NCBI GenBank assembly: GCA_003105035.1
Contig: PQAL01000005.1
Coordinates: 124,001-188,000, forward strand
Source: Anaerolineales bacterium
Lineage (GTDB): Bacteria > Chloroflexota > Anaerolineae > Anaerolineales > UBA4823
Length of the DNA: 64,000 bases
Reading direction: 5' to 3'
The notes below the pieces were generated by a model. It was given only the letters and a program-made list of their open reading frames with translations, was not told the DNA's origin and did no database searches. The translations under genes were made by a program, and so were the position numbers. Shown here in pieces: positions 36,350-44,771 of this stretch (within the stretch, counting starts at the first letter, position 1; every line of letters begins with the position of its first letter).

Positions 36350-37125
36350 CAATATTTCTCTCGCTTCAACAGGTCTGCCTTCATCAGTTCAAGCTGGACT
36401 GGTTTATCCACGTCCATGCCCACCTCAGCATATGGGCAAATAACCACCGCACCCGTCATATGTAGCCGAGCAGTTGCCTTCTCCAGCGCTTGCTCGAGTG
36501 TGATAATCCCCAGCAGTGCCAGCAACAGGGTATCAATGCCGATGATGGCGGCTTGCTTGATCGGGTTCTTACGTGCCGCCACCAGCCTCTCCCATATTTC
36601 CGGATTGGCCGAGACCACCGAAGTATGGAGCACATTCATGTCTCCGGTGCATATCTGCATGCCCTTAAAGCGGGTGAAAGTGCGCTTTGAACCGGGATAG
36701 CGGGCTTCCATGACCTCCCGTCTGACCACGTTGTAGCACAGGTCTACATCCTTAGGCAAACCCGTGTCAATCTCCCAATCAACCATCTCGCTGGTGATGG
36801 CAGGGATATCTGATGAAGCCAGTAGCACGTGTGTGGCAGTCGAATTGATCTCCAAGACTTTTTTAATCCCGGCGATGATATTCTCGATCATGCTGGCCTG
36901 GTTGGGGATGTATGTTAAAGGTTTACGGCAGCTCACCCCGCTGTCTTCGGTTAATCCGATCACCACCACATTTTCTACCTGTCTTGCCTCACCCAGGGCA
37001 TCTAGCACCCATTGGACCATTGGTTTTCCATTAATATCCAACAAAGCTTTGGGTTTCCCTTGTGTATAAGGATATAACAGCTCATCAGGTTGCGGGATAC
37101 CGCCCGCAGTCACTATCGCGTCCAT
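36349..37125 (-). CDS. Nucleotidyltransferase (NTP-transferase fold)
   Basis: This 258-residue protein starts MDAIVTAGGIPQPDELLYPYT, a slightly altered form of the GG-x-R nucleotide-binding start of sugar/alditol-phosphate nucleotidyltransferases, followed by GKPKALLDINGKPMVQWVLDAL. The metal-binding DIPAIT is at about 104-109. It likely transfers a nucleotide to a small phosphorylated alcohol, but which one is unknown. Coupling to a PAP2 phosphatase suggests a lipid headgroup or polyol-phosphate pathway. Confidence 0.78.
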   Translation of the reverse strand: MDAIVTAGGIPQPDELLYPYTQGKPKALLDINGKPMVQWVLDALGEARQVENVVVIGLTEDSGVSCRKPLTYIPNQASMIENIIAGIKKVLEINSTATHVLLASSDIPAITSEMVDWEIDTGLPKDVDLCYNVVRREVMEARYPGSKRTFTRFKGMQICTGDMNVLHTSVVSANPEIWERLVAARKNPIKQAAIIGIDTLLLALLGIITLEQALEKATARLHMTGAVVICPYAEVGMDVDKPVQLELMKADLLKREKY

Positions 37126-37164
37126 CCATTACCTCCAGCTGATCTGCATCCAGCTAACTTAGAA

Positions 37165-38064
37165 TCAATTTAATTCCTGAAGCTGAGGCTGAAATCCCAG
37201 TTGTCCAAGCATCTCTCGTAGCTCATCGCCTGTCAGCTTGCGTCCTTTTCCAGCCACGGCGATCATCGCTGCTTCCATCATATTTGTGCCGAACGATCGC
37301 CCATCCAACACAGGGGTGGATGTGACCAGGTATTTTATGCCCACTTGCCGGAACAGCGCCACATCCTCGGGCGTGGTCGTATTGGTCGCGATCACTTTGC
37401 CCTCCAGCCGATCGGGCATGTGGCCTTTCACATAGTGGCAATCCCCAGCGATCACCGTCGCCCATTGGTAATATTTCTCAAATTTCGGGGTGCGTACTTC
37501 CTGTTTCTCTCCCGTCGGGTAGACCAACTCAAATGGCAGCCTGCCGAAGATCGGTAGCATCAGGGCTGCTAACGTTTTAAGCTGGCTGAGCTTATGCAGG
37601 GGGATTGGTACCCCCAGGGCAAACATCAGGTCACCGAAAACGCAATCATACCCCGCAGCAACAAAGGATGTAGCTACATCCCACCGGTCCACACCGACCG
37701 TGACCATGGCCTTTTTTTCCTTGATGTAGCTTCCCAGGTTATCCTCCAGAAATTGCCCGATTTGGCTTTCCAGGCACGTGCGCAAGCCCCCACCGTCTAC
37801 AAAGGGGGTCTGTTTTATGAAACGGACCATCGGTTGAATAGAATACAGGGGGTAATAGCGCCTTCCAACCGTCAAACCCAGGTCGGTGCCACCCACACCG
37901 AAGGCATCCACTTTTCCATCCAGCTCACGGTATATTTGGGCAGCTTTTTCCATCGATCCATCGGTTCCAATGCGTTCAATGCTCACCTTTTCACCCAGCA
38001 GGTCAATTTCCACTGCTTTGTCACGCTTCGAAGAACCGATACTGATGCTGACTGCACGTTTCAT
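37165..38064 (-). CDS. Conserved protein commonly labelled quinate 5-dehydrogenase
   Basis: This 299-residue protein begins KRAVSISIGSSKRDKAVEIDLLGEKV, the pattern of a bacterial group annotated as quinate 5-dehydrogenase. A canonical Rossmann GxGxxG is not evident near the N-terminus (FGVGGTDLGL lies at about residue 56), so that label should be treated with caution. A second half contains AGYDCVFGDLMFALGVPIPL. The true reaction is unclear. It is followed on the minus strand by the nucleotidyltransferase and PAP2 genes, possibly one transcript. Confidence 0.65.
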   Translation of the reverse strand: MKRAVSISIGSSKRDKAVEIDLLGEKVSIERIGTDGSMEKAAQIYRELDGKVDAFGVGGTDLGLTVGRRYYPLYSIQPMVRFIKQTPFVDGGGLRTCLESQIGQFLEDNLGSYIKEKKAMVTVGVDRWDVATSFVAAGYDCVFGDLMFALGVPIPLHKLSQLKTLAALMLPIFGRLPFELVYPTGEKQEVRTPKFEKYYQWATVIAGDCHYVKGHMPDRLEGKVIATNTTTPEDVALFRQVGIKYLVTSTPVLDGRSFGTNMMEAAMIAVAGKGRKLTGDELREMLGQLGFQPQLQELN

Positions 38065-38319
38065 GATCTTTTTCCTGTCAATTTACCCTATCTTTGTAAG
38101 AGTATACTCGGGGCTCATCATTATTCTTAACCCCAATACACTAATTCGATGCTTGACCCATCCTGTAAGCAGATAATTAATACCTGAATCGCGCTTCTCA
38201 TCAAAAATTAAACAGCATTCGATACAGCATTCAGGTTGAAAAGGTTATAATTCTATCATCGGTGACCAGGTTGTAAATGTCGTACACCTATAATACCATT
38301 CAATCTGGAGGAAAATTCT

Positions 38320-39246
38320 GTGGCACTTCCCAAGCATGCGTACTTTAAAGGCAAAATTGTACCTTATTCTGATGCAAAAGTCGGTGTCTTAACCCATGCG
38401 TTGAATTATGGAACGGCTGCTTTTGGAGGCTTGCGTGCCTACTGGAATGACCAGGAGAAGCAGCTATACATCTTCCGTCCGAAAGATCACTACAAGCGTT
38501 TCCTCAACTCAGCCAAGCTTCTCTGTATGCAGCTTGACCATACTCCAGAAAGTCTCACCCAGGCGACTGTTGATTTACTGCGCGTAGATGGCTATCAACA
38601 GGACATCTATATCCGCCCGCTGGCATATAAGTCCGATGAAGCGATTGGGGTAAAGCTGCACGGTCTGCATGAGGAGCTTTCAATCTGTGCCATTCCATTC
38701 GATAAGTACCTCGACGATGATACCAATGCCCATGTCACGATCTCATCCTGGCGGCGTGTGGATGACAACATCATCCCAGCGCGGGGTAAGATTTCTGGTG
38801 CCTACGCCAACTCGGCTTTCATAAAAACTGATGCGGTCAGGGCAGGCTTTGACGAAGCCCTGGTGCTCACCCAGGAAGGGCATATCTCGGAAGGCAGTGC
38901 AATGAACTTCTTCATGATCCGCGATGGTGTGCTGGTCACCCCTCCGGTGACTGAAAACATTCTAGAAGGTATCAGCCGCCGCAGCGTGATCGAGCTGGCT
39001 CGCGAGGAGCTGAATATGAACGTAGTCGAACGCCCGGTGGATCGCACCGAGGTCTACCTGTGCGATGAGCTTTTCATGACCGGTACAGCTGCCCAGGTGA
39101 CTGCTGTGACCAGGGTAGACTACCGCCCGGTGGGTGACGGAAATATGGGCCCGATCACGGCCAGGTTATATAACCTCTATCAGGACATCTTACGTGGCCG
39201 CGTGCAGAAATACCATCACTGGCTCACACCCGTATACGATAAATGA
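38320..39246 (+). CDS. ilvE: Branched-chain-amino-acid aminotransferase
   Basis: This fold-type IV PLP enzyme carries out the last step of Val, Leu and Ile synthesis. The 308-residue protein has the catalytic Lys157 (ARGKISG) and the PLP-site Glu191 in ISEGSAMNFF. The GTG start at 38320 follows GGAGGA. A TATAAT -10-like element lies at about 38290. It is a single gene in the plus direction followed by a repeat-rich spacer. Confidence 0.95.
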   Translation: MALPKHAYFKGKIVPYSDAKVGVLTHALNYGTAAFGGLRAYWNDQEKQLYIFRPKDHYKRFLNSAKLLCMQLDHTPESLTQATVDLLRVDGYQQDIYIRPLAYKSDEAIGVKLHGLHEELSICAIPFDKYLDDDTNAHVTISSWRRVDDNIIPARGKISGAYANSAFIKTDAVRAGFDEALVLTQEGHISEGSAMNFFMIRDGVLVTPPVTENILEGISRRSVIELAREELNMNVVERPVDRTEVYLCDELFMTGTAAQVTAVTRVDYRPVGDGNMGPITARLYNLYQDILRGRVQKYHHWLTPVYDK

Positions 39247-39341
39247 TCTGAACGATCGAGCAATATTGTTAAGGCGCAAGGCTTCCGTCCTGCTCATTAG
39301 TTTTTGACAGATTACTTCTTACATTACTCCGGTTTTTAACT

Positions 39342-39399
39342 GTAGAGGCGAAGGAGAGAGTTTTTTCAACAATCATTCTGGAACAACTCCTTCGCCTAC
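39342..39399. repeat. Palindromic repeat, copy 1 (GGCGAAGGAG...CTCCTTCGCC family)
   Basis: The outer arms GTAGAGGCGAAGGAG and CTCCTTCGCCTAC (approximate complement) flank a conserved centre, GAGTTTTTTCAACAA then TTCTGGAAC. The sequence is near-identical to copy 3. Confidence 0.75.
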
Positions 39400-39448
39400 C
39401 ATCGTTTCCACACACCATACGCTAAAATCCATCCCGCTTGGTCAACCC

Positions 39449-39503
39449 GTAGGGGCGAAGGGGAGGATTTTTTCAACAGCCATCCAGAAACTACCCATTC
39501 GCC
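39449..39503. repeat. Palindromic repeat, copy 2 (diverged)
   Basis: The same layout as copy 1 with substitutions: GTAGGGGCGAAGGGGAGG, a TTTTTTCAACAGCCAT centre, and a right arm ATTCGCC. It begins 107 bases after copy 1. Confidence 0.7.
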
Positions 39504-39554
39504 TTTTTTTCACTCTTAGCACGATAAGCTGCTTTCATCCAGCCTGATCTATAT

Positions 39555-39609
39555 GTAGTGGCGAAGGAGAGAGTTTTTTCAACAACCGTTCTGGAACGAC
39601 TCCTTCGCC
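39555..39609. repeat. Palindromic repeat, copy 3
   Basis: GTAGTGGCGAAGGAGAGAG, a TTTTTTCAACAACCGTT centre, and a right arm GACTCCTTCGCCC. It begins 106 bases after copy 2. A possible decayed relative lies near 42535-42565. Confidence 0.75.
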
Positions 39610-39676
39610 CATTCTCGCGCCTCTGCGATATACATATCAATCCCTCAATCTCCACAAGCAGACAACTATTTTTCTC

Positions 39677-39711
39677 CTCCCCTAAATTTCGTTCTGTGAA
39701 ATTTGGGGGAG
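39677..39711. repeat. Long inverted repeat (CTCCCCTAAATTTC/GAAATTTGGGGGAG)
   Basis: A 14-base stem with one mismatch encloses a 7-base loop. It has no coding context and is unlike the three neighbouring repeats. It could be a bidirectional terminator or a REP-type element. Confidence 0.6.
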
Positions 39712-39866
39712 GCGGGGTCACCTGCACGTTCTTTGTGCGGAGGGGGTGTTATTTGATCACTTGCCAGCACGTACTTATCACCCACGAAATCGTGGTCATG
39801 ATTTTTGCCGAATGCTTCCGTTATCCAGTGGTGCTGTCCTGATTACTATTGATCATCCTGGATCTT

Positions 39867-40415
39867 TCACCCCAGCTCAATGATCTCTCCCACCGGGTCT
39901 TTCCCCGGCTCGAGATGCAGTAATCCATATGTTGGTGTTGATCCCCTTGGCCATGGGTAGCAGGTGGAGCCAGGATTGAACAATAATTTCCCCTCCAGGT
40001 GCAGGCTGCAGGGCACATGCAAATGCCCGAAGACAATCACATCCATCTCAGCGAAAGCCCTTAACACGCGCTTCAAGTAGCGTCCCACCAACCTGCCGTG
40101 GATAGAGCGGTGAATTTTATCCACCGTGTAGCGGGTGAAGCTCCCATGCCCGTGGGCCAAACCGATCTTGATTCCCTCATACTCAAGCTGCATATGTAAG
40201 GGTAATTTCATCAGGTAAAAAATATCCCGGTTACCGCGCACGGCATGCACAGGTGCGATCTGGCTTAGCTCATCCAATACTCTCGGTACTGAGACGTCAC
40301 CTGCATGCAAGATTGCCGTCACACCCACACGCTTGAAGGTTTGAAGGATTCGCCCATCGAGCTCAGCCACCCGGTCAGGGATGTGTGTGTCAGCCAGCAC
40401 TCCAAGCGTGGTCAT
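39867..40415 (-). CDS. YfcE/MJ0936-type metallophosphoesterase
   Basis: This 182-residue phosphodiesterase has the full metal-ligand series: LADTHIPD (Asp9, His11), HAGDV, GNRD, LAHGHG and FGHLHVPC, then FNPGS. The family acts on small phosphodiesters in vitro; the natural substrate is unknown. Its ATG overlaps the stop of the upstream GNAT gene by 4 bases. Confidence 0.88.
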   Translation of the reverse strand: MTTLGVLADTHIPDRVAELDGRILQTFKRVGVTAILHAGDVSVPRVLDELSQIAPVHAVRGNRDIFYLMKLPLHMQLEYEGIKIGLAHGHGSFTRYTVDKIHRSIHGRLVGRYLKRVLRAFAEMDVIVFGHLHVPCSLHLEGKLLFNPGSTCYPWPRGSTPTYGLLHLEPGKDPVGEIIELG

Positions 40416-41770
40416 GAAATCGGCCAGACGTCCGACGGCTGGCGCGGGAACAGGCTGTCCAGCAATACCTGTATCTCGTTCCCGTCAGTCCAGCAGTCAA
40501 CAAAGCTGGTCTTCAGCATCTCCAGGCTGCGATACCCGAACAGCAACTGCAGGAAGGTGTGCGGTGGGAAACCTGCCTCACCTGAATGTCCATAAGGTGT
40601 GGGCTTCCACGGCGCGATGGTTGAGAGCTTCCCTTGCTCAAAAACCAGTCTCACGCCATCCTGGTAAAAGGTCAGCCTGACTTCCCCCGAAAAACCCGTT
40701 GCGGGCGAACCTGCCAGGCGCTCTTCCAGGACCGGTGATATTTGTCGCAGAAACGCCACGGTGTCGGGTAGCCGCAGGTACCATGCATACGGTTTCCGGA
40801 TACGTGGCAATCGGTCGGAGATGGTGTGATAAACCGGATGATCTTCCCCCAGCCAAAAACCAAACCCACCGAATGGTTTTTTCTCCCCATGGTCCGGCTG
40901 AAGCTGCTGATAAATTGCCTCCAGGTAGCGTATCACGGCATGGGTTACCTCCATCCATGAAGTACCCGGCTTGACCTCATACCACTGCACTGCCATCATC
41001 TCCCCCCACGTAAACGCTGGATGAGTGATAAAACCGCATGGAGTACCATTCGCAGATTCAATGATGCGTACTTCCACGCGGTTCACATTTTTCTCGCTCT
41101 TGCCGCTCAGCTCATAGCGCCACAACGCTTCATCCCATTCACTGGCTACCAGCGAGCGCTTGCAACCCAGCTTATAGAGCTGGGTCAGGAAGGGAACGTC
41201 ATCTTCGACCGCCGGTCTGAATCGATAAGCTTCGGCTTCACCATCCTTCAACCTGGGGATGAGCACCGGGTAGCCCACACGCCCGCCATGCAGGTTCATC
41301 GCCATCTCATAACCGAATATCCGGTAATAATAGGGGATGCCGGTGATTGCCTGCAGCAGGTCACCGTTCCCATCACTCCATTGGTGTACTACCTCAAACT
41401 GCTTCCGTACCAGGCCGCGGTTGCGATACTCAGGCAGGGTTCCCACCAGCTCGGGCCGGCCCACCTTGATGGGTATTCCCGCATAAGTCCAAGTCTGCGG
41501 GATCAGGTTCATGGCGGAGACGATTTTTCCGCTCCGAGTCTCCTCAATGATGGTGAAATCGCTGGCTTTGAATGTAGGGTGTGGTCTGGCCATCAGGTCA
41601 TACGTCCATGCCCAGACCTTCTCGTCCGGGTTGTCGGGTCCTGCATCCGAATGCACCTTGGCATTGAAATCTGCCAGGGCTTCGGCGTCCTTGGCTGTCG
41701 AACGCCGCAGGATTAGCCCCTCCCCTAAATGAATTGGTAGTTCCGTAGTGTTTTGTGGCAGTATGCTCAT
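40412..41770 (-). CDS. GNAT acetyltransferase with C-terminal SCP2-like domain (Eis-like)
   Basis: This 452-residue protein has an N-terminal GNAT domain (about 15-160), with the acetyl-CoA loop in LPEYRNRGLVRKQFE, a second diverged GNAT-like half (about 180-330) and a C-terminal sterol-carrier-protein-like region (about 345-450). This three-part plan is that of Eis-type lysine or aminoglycoside acetyltransferases. Its substrate here is not known. Confidence 0.82.
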   Translation of the reverse strand: MSILPQNTTELPIHLGEGLILRRSTAKDAEALADFNAKVHSDAGPDNPDEKVWAWTYDLMARPHPTFKASDFTIIEETRSGKIVSAMNLIPQTWTYAGIPIKVGRPELVGTLPEYRNRGLVRKQFEVVHQWSDGNGDLLQAITGIPYYYRIFGYEMAMNLHGGRVGYPVLIPRLKDGEAEAYRFRPAVEDDVPFLTQLYKLGCKRSLVASEWDEALWRYELSGKSEKNVNRVEVRIIESANGTPCGFITHPAFTWGEMMAVQWYEVKPGTSWMEVTHAVIRYLEAIYQQLQPDHGEKKPFGGFGFWLGEDHPVYHTISDRLPRIRKPYAWYLRLPDTVAFLRQISPVLEERLAGSPATGFSGEVRLTFYQDGVRLVFEQGKLSTIAPWKPTPYGHSGEAGFPPHTFLQLLFGYRSLEMLKTSFVDCWTDGNEIQVLLDSLFPRQPSDVWPIS

Positions 41771-41841
41771 GGTGATCTCCCGGTCGATGTGCTGAACCAG
41801 ACAAGTCTATCACCAACCTGCCCCCTATGGCAAACGGCTCA

Positions 41842-42399
41842 TCATCGTTTCAGTTTTTCCAGGTACTTATTCCGGAATTTAGCCACCTTTGGGGCGACGA
41901 CTGCCATGCAGTAGCCCTGGTATGGATTGCGTTTGAAGTATTCCTGGTGGTATTCTTCTGCCGGGTAGAAGCTGCTGAACGGCTCTAGCTCTGTCACGAT
42001 GGGCTTGGAAAATAGCTTTTGGGTTTCCAGTTCCTGAATGACCTGCTCAGCGATGGTTTTCTGTTCGATATCATGGTAAAAAATGGCTGAGCGGTATTGT
42101 GTCCCCACGTCCGCACCCTGTCGGTTTTGGCTGGTTGGGTCATGGATGCTGAAGAACACTTCCAGCACCTCGCGGTAGCTGATTACCGTCGGGTCAAACG
42201 TTACCTGCACCGTCTCGGCATGTCCGGTCGCCTCTGTACACACTGCTTCATAGGAAGGGTTGGCTATCTTCCCGCCCGAATATCCCGAAACCACATCCAC
42301 CACACCCTTCAGTTCGTCGTAAACCGCTTCAAGGCACCAGAAACACCCACCTGCCAGAGTGGCTACTTCTAATGTTTTATCTTTTCCGTTATCTGACAT
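41842..42399 (-). CDS. msrA: Peptide methionine sulfoxide reductase MsrA
   Basis: This 185-residue enzyme reduces Met-S-sulfoxide. The catalytic GCFWC motif lies at residues 18-22 (Cys19), followed by GYSGG and HAETVQVTFDP. It uses cysteine, unlike the two UGA-containing redox genes in this window. It is a single gene on the minus strand, with no msrB nearby. Confidence 0.95.
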   Translation of the reverse strand: MSDNGKDKTLEVATLAGGCFWCLEAVYDELKGVVDVVSGYSGGKIANPSYEAVCTEATGHAETVQVTFDPTVISYREVLEVFFSIHDPTSQNRQGADVGTQYRSAIFYHDIEQKTIAEQVIQELETQKLFSKPIVTELEPFSSFYPAEEYHQEYFKRNPYQGYCMAVVAPKVAKFRNKYLEKLKR

Positions 42400-42729
42400 A
42401 TCTCACCTCTTATATACAGACATATTATATCGGATATATCCTGATATCCGCTTCGCAATTTCTGTAGGGACGCAATCATTGCCTCACTGTTAATCAATAT
42501 CGCACCAATAATTGACTCCATCCGTCCTGACTTCGCCCGTACGGGCGAAGTGGAGGGCTTTCAAGAACGATCATCTCTCTTCTTCCCCATCACACTTCAA
42601 GGGATTGTAATGATGCAAGGCTTGCGCCTGGATTTATTTAAATCGAAGGGGTTGCTCCACTGACTTTTGAGCAACCCCTGTATCTGTTTCTATTGGCTTA
42701 CCATTCGAAAAAACGAACCCGTCATCCCC
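42400..42729. other. Spacer between msrA and dmeF
   Basis: About 330 bases hold no gene. CGCCCGTACGGGCG (42535-42548) is palindromic and is followed by GAAGTGGAGGGC, a possible degenerate relative of the 39.3-39.6 kb repeats. A strong hairpin lies at 42647-42679. Confidence 0.5.
42647..42679 (-). terminator. Strong hairpin downstream of dmeF
   Basis: The arms AGGGGTTGCTC and GAGCAACCCCT form an 11-base perfect stem around an 11-base loop, 50 bases after the dmeF stop. On the minus strand the following sequence, TTCGATTT, is only moderately U-rich. Confidence 0.55.
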
Positions 42730-43713
42730 TCAATCCATACACATGTGTACTTCCATCGTGGCATGCACAACCCCAGTATCTTTGGGAATCAAGGCTTTAT
42801 AGGTATCGGGGCTCTCCGGATATTTCGTTACCACACCGATTGCCGACGAGTATATCCCCGGGCCTATCGACCAGATATGCAGGTCGCTTACCCGGGTATC
42901 CTTGTAGCTCTCCAGGCTGGTGACGATCTTTCGTTGGACTTCGATGGGAATCTGGTAATCCAGCAAGACCTTGAATGTTACTCGGATCAATCCGATCGAC
43001 CAGCGGACCACCAGGATAGCCCCGACCACGCCCATCAGCGGATCCATCCAGGTTAACTTCAGATACTTGGCTCCCAGTAGCGCCACGATTGCCAGGACGG
43101 ATGTCATTGCATCCGTAAGCACGTGCAGGTAGGCAGCCTTGAGGTTGTGGTCCGCTCCATGGTAATGGGCATGATGCCCATGTTCTTCTTCATGCGGGTG
43201 CCCATGTTCCTCTTCATGCTGGTGTTCATGTTCTTCTTCATGCCCATGCGTGTGACCGTGCTCACCCAGGATGACCATGCTGATGCCGTTAACCACCAGG
43301 CCAATCACCGCCACCAGAATAGCCTGGTTATATTCAATCTTTACCGGGTTAATAAACCTGAGTATGCTCTCGTATCCCATGTATAGGGCAATGACGATCA
43401 GGAACAGTGCGCTCGAGTAGCCAGCCAGGGCGTTCACTTTTCCCGTCCCAAAGCTAAACAACTGGCTTCTTGCTCGCCTGCGGGCGTAGATATATGCCCC
43501 AAAGGTGATCCCTAAACCAACCATGTGCGAGCCCATGTGGATCCCATCCGCAAATAACGCCATCGATCCAAATAATAAGCCGGCCGCAATTTCCACGACC
43601 ATCATCAATGCAGTGATGATGATCACGACTAACGAACGCTTCTCTCCAGAACGGACCTTGTCCTGGTCAAAGACGTGAGTGTGCTGCCATTGAGCAACCG
43701 ATTCAGTATGCAT
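42730..43713 (-). CDS. dmeF: CDF-family Co/Ni (divalent metal) efflux transporter, DmeF-like
   Basis: This 327-residue cation diffusion facilitator begins MHTESVAQWQHTHVFDQDKVRSGE, the His-containing N-terminus characteristic of the DmeF group. It has six membrane helices with the metal-site residues in ALFADGIHMGSHM and VLTDAMTSVLA. A cytoplasmic loop of about 40 residues (about 165-205) carries some 15 histidines alternating with Glu and Gly. The start is the ATG at 43713, after AGGA at 7 bases; the frame extends 10 codons upstream from a TTG. It probably exports Co2+/Ni2+ or Zn2+. Confidence 0.9.
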   Translation of the reverse strand: MHTESVAQWQHTHVFDQDKVRSGEKRSLVVIIITALMMVVEIAAGLLFGSMALFADGIHMGSHMVGLGITFGAYIYARRRARSQLFSFGTGKVNALAGYSSALFLIVIALYMGYESILRFINPVKIEYNQAILVAVIGLVVNGISMVILGEHGHTHGHEEEHEHQHEEEHGHPHEEEHGHHAHYHGADHNLKAAYLHVLTDAMTSVLAIVALLGAKYLKLTWMDPLMGVVGAILVVRWSIGLIRVTFKVLLDYQIPIEVQRKIVTSLESYKDTRVSDLHIWSIGPGIYSSAIGVVTKYPESPDTYKALIPKDTGVVHATMEVHMCMD

Positions 43714-43849
43714 CCTAGTATCCTGATCCAAGGTATAAAACAAAAAATTTCATTAAGCTTGACTTTGAATTGTAACTCATGGCAAGACTATCTGGGAAGG
43801 GCGGCCATCTTGGTTCACCGGCACTTATGGATCCAACTGCCGATTGGAT

Positions 43850-43878
43850 TTTACAGCACCGTGCCATCCGCATATAAT
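43850..43878 (+). promoter_or_regulatory. Predicted promoter of panB
   Basis: TTTACA (43850-43855) and a perfect TATAAT (43873-43878) are separated by 17 bases. The panB start codon is 41 bases downstream, with GGAGGA in between. Confidence 0.75.
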
Positions 43879-43919
43879 TAGCTCATCCATCCTGAGACAA
43901 CTTTGAACGGAGGAATCTA

Positions 43920-44771
43920 ATGACCGATCGAAAAAAAGTAACCCTGCCTTATTTATTCGACAAGGTGGCCAACCACGAGCCGATCACCTGGCTTACCTGC
44001 TATGATTACCCGACTGCCTACTTAATGGAACAGGCGGGCCTGGACATGCTCCTGGTTGGCGACAGCCTCGCCATGACCATGCTGGGCTATGAGACTACCT
44101 TACCCGCTACCATGGATGACATGATTCGGCACTCAGCCGCCGTGCGACGCGGTGCCCCCAGTGTGTTCATCGTCGGCGATATGCCATACATGAGCTACCA
44201 GCCCAGTGTTGAAACCGCCATCCGTAATGCCGGCCGGTTTATGGCCGAAGCAGGCTGTGATTCCATCAAGCTAGAGGGCGGTTTCGAGATGGCCGATCGT
44301 ATTCGCGGCATTGTCAATTCGGGCATTCCAGCCATTGGCCACCTCGGTCTCACCCCTCAGAGCGCCTCTGCCTTGGGTGGTCATAAAGTGCAGGGAAAGG
44401 CCGCCAAGTCAGCCAAGAAGATCATCGATTCCGCCAAAGCACTCGAGCAAGCTGGTGCCTTTGCCATCCTGCTTGAGATGGTCCCCGACCGGATATGCAA
44501 GATCATCACTGAGCGGGCGGAGAACTGCATCATCCTCAGCTTAGGCTCCGGTCCCGATGCGCACGGGCAGCTGTTAATCTACCACGATATGTTCGGCCTC
44601 TACCCACGTTTCAAACCGCGCATGGCCAAGGTTTTTGGTAACGCTGGCGAGGTGATCTTGAACGGCCTCAAGCAGTACGTATCAGAAGTTTCCGACAAGA
44701 CCTTCCCCCAACCCGAAAACTGGTTCAATATGAAGGATGAGGAGTACGACGAGCTGATGGGCATGTTATGA
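43920..44771 (+). CDS. panB: 3-Methyl-2-oxobutanoate hydroxymethyltransferase
   Basis: PanB adds a one-carbon unit to ketoisovalerate in the first step of pantothenate synthesis. The protein has 283 residues. Conserved elements are TCYDYPTA (about 22-29), LLVGDSLAMTMLGYETTLP (metal-binding Asp), IKLEGG and GHLGLTPQSA. It has a GGAGGA ribosome site 6 bases from the ATG and a promoter at 43850-43878. The stop overlaps the start of the aminotransferase gene (ATGA). Confidence 0.96.
   Translation: MTDRKKVTLPYLFDKVANHEPITWLTCYDYPTAYLMEQAGLDMLLVGDSLAMTMLGYETTLPATMDDMIRHSAAVRRGAPSVFIVGDMPYMSYQPSVETAIRNAGRFMAEAGCDSIKLEGGFEMADRIRGIVNSGIPAIGHLGLTPQSASALGGHKVQGKAAKSAKKIIDSAKALEQAGAFAILLEMVPDRICKIITERAENCIILSLGSGPDAHGQLLIYHDMFGLYPRFKPRMAKVFGNAGEVILNGLKQYVSEVSDKTFPQPENWFNMKDEEYDELMGML

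Larger units (their letters stand above)
39247..39866. other. 620-base spacer rich in palindromic repeats
   Basis: No gene is supported here. The region contains three copies of a 55-58 bp palindromic repeat and one separate inverted repeat at 39677-39711. Plus-strand ORFs in this stretch run through the repeats and are not credible. Confidence 0.6.

Noticed and set aside
39342-39609. Regularly spaced repeats as a CRISPR array.
   Set aside because: Only three copies, repeats of 55-58 bp that diverge internally, intervals of about 50 bp that are not spacer-like, and no cas genes in the window.
39558-39842. Plus-strand ORF through the repeat-rich spacer after ilvE.
   Set aside because: It translates repeat copy 3 and the inverted repeat at 39677-39711, with no ribosome site and no recognisable protein.
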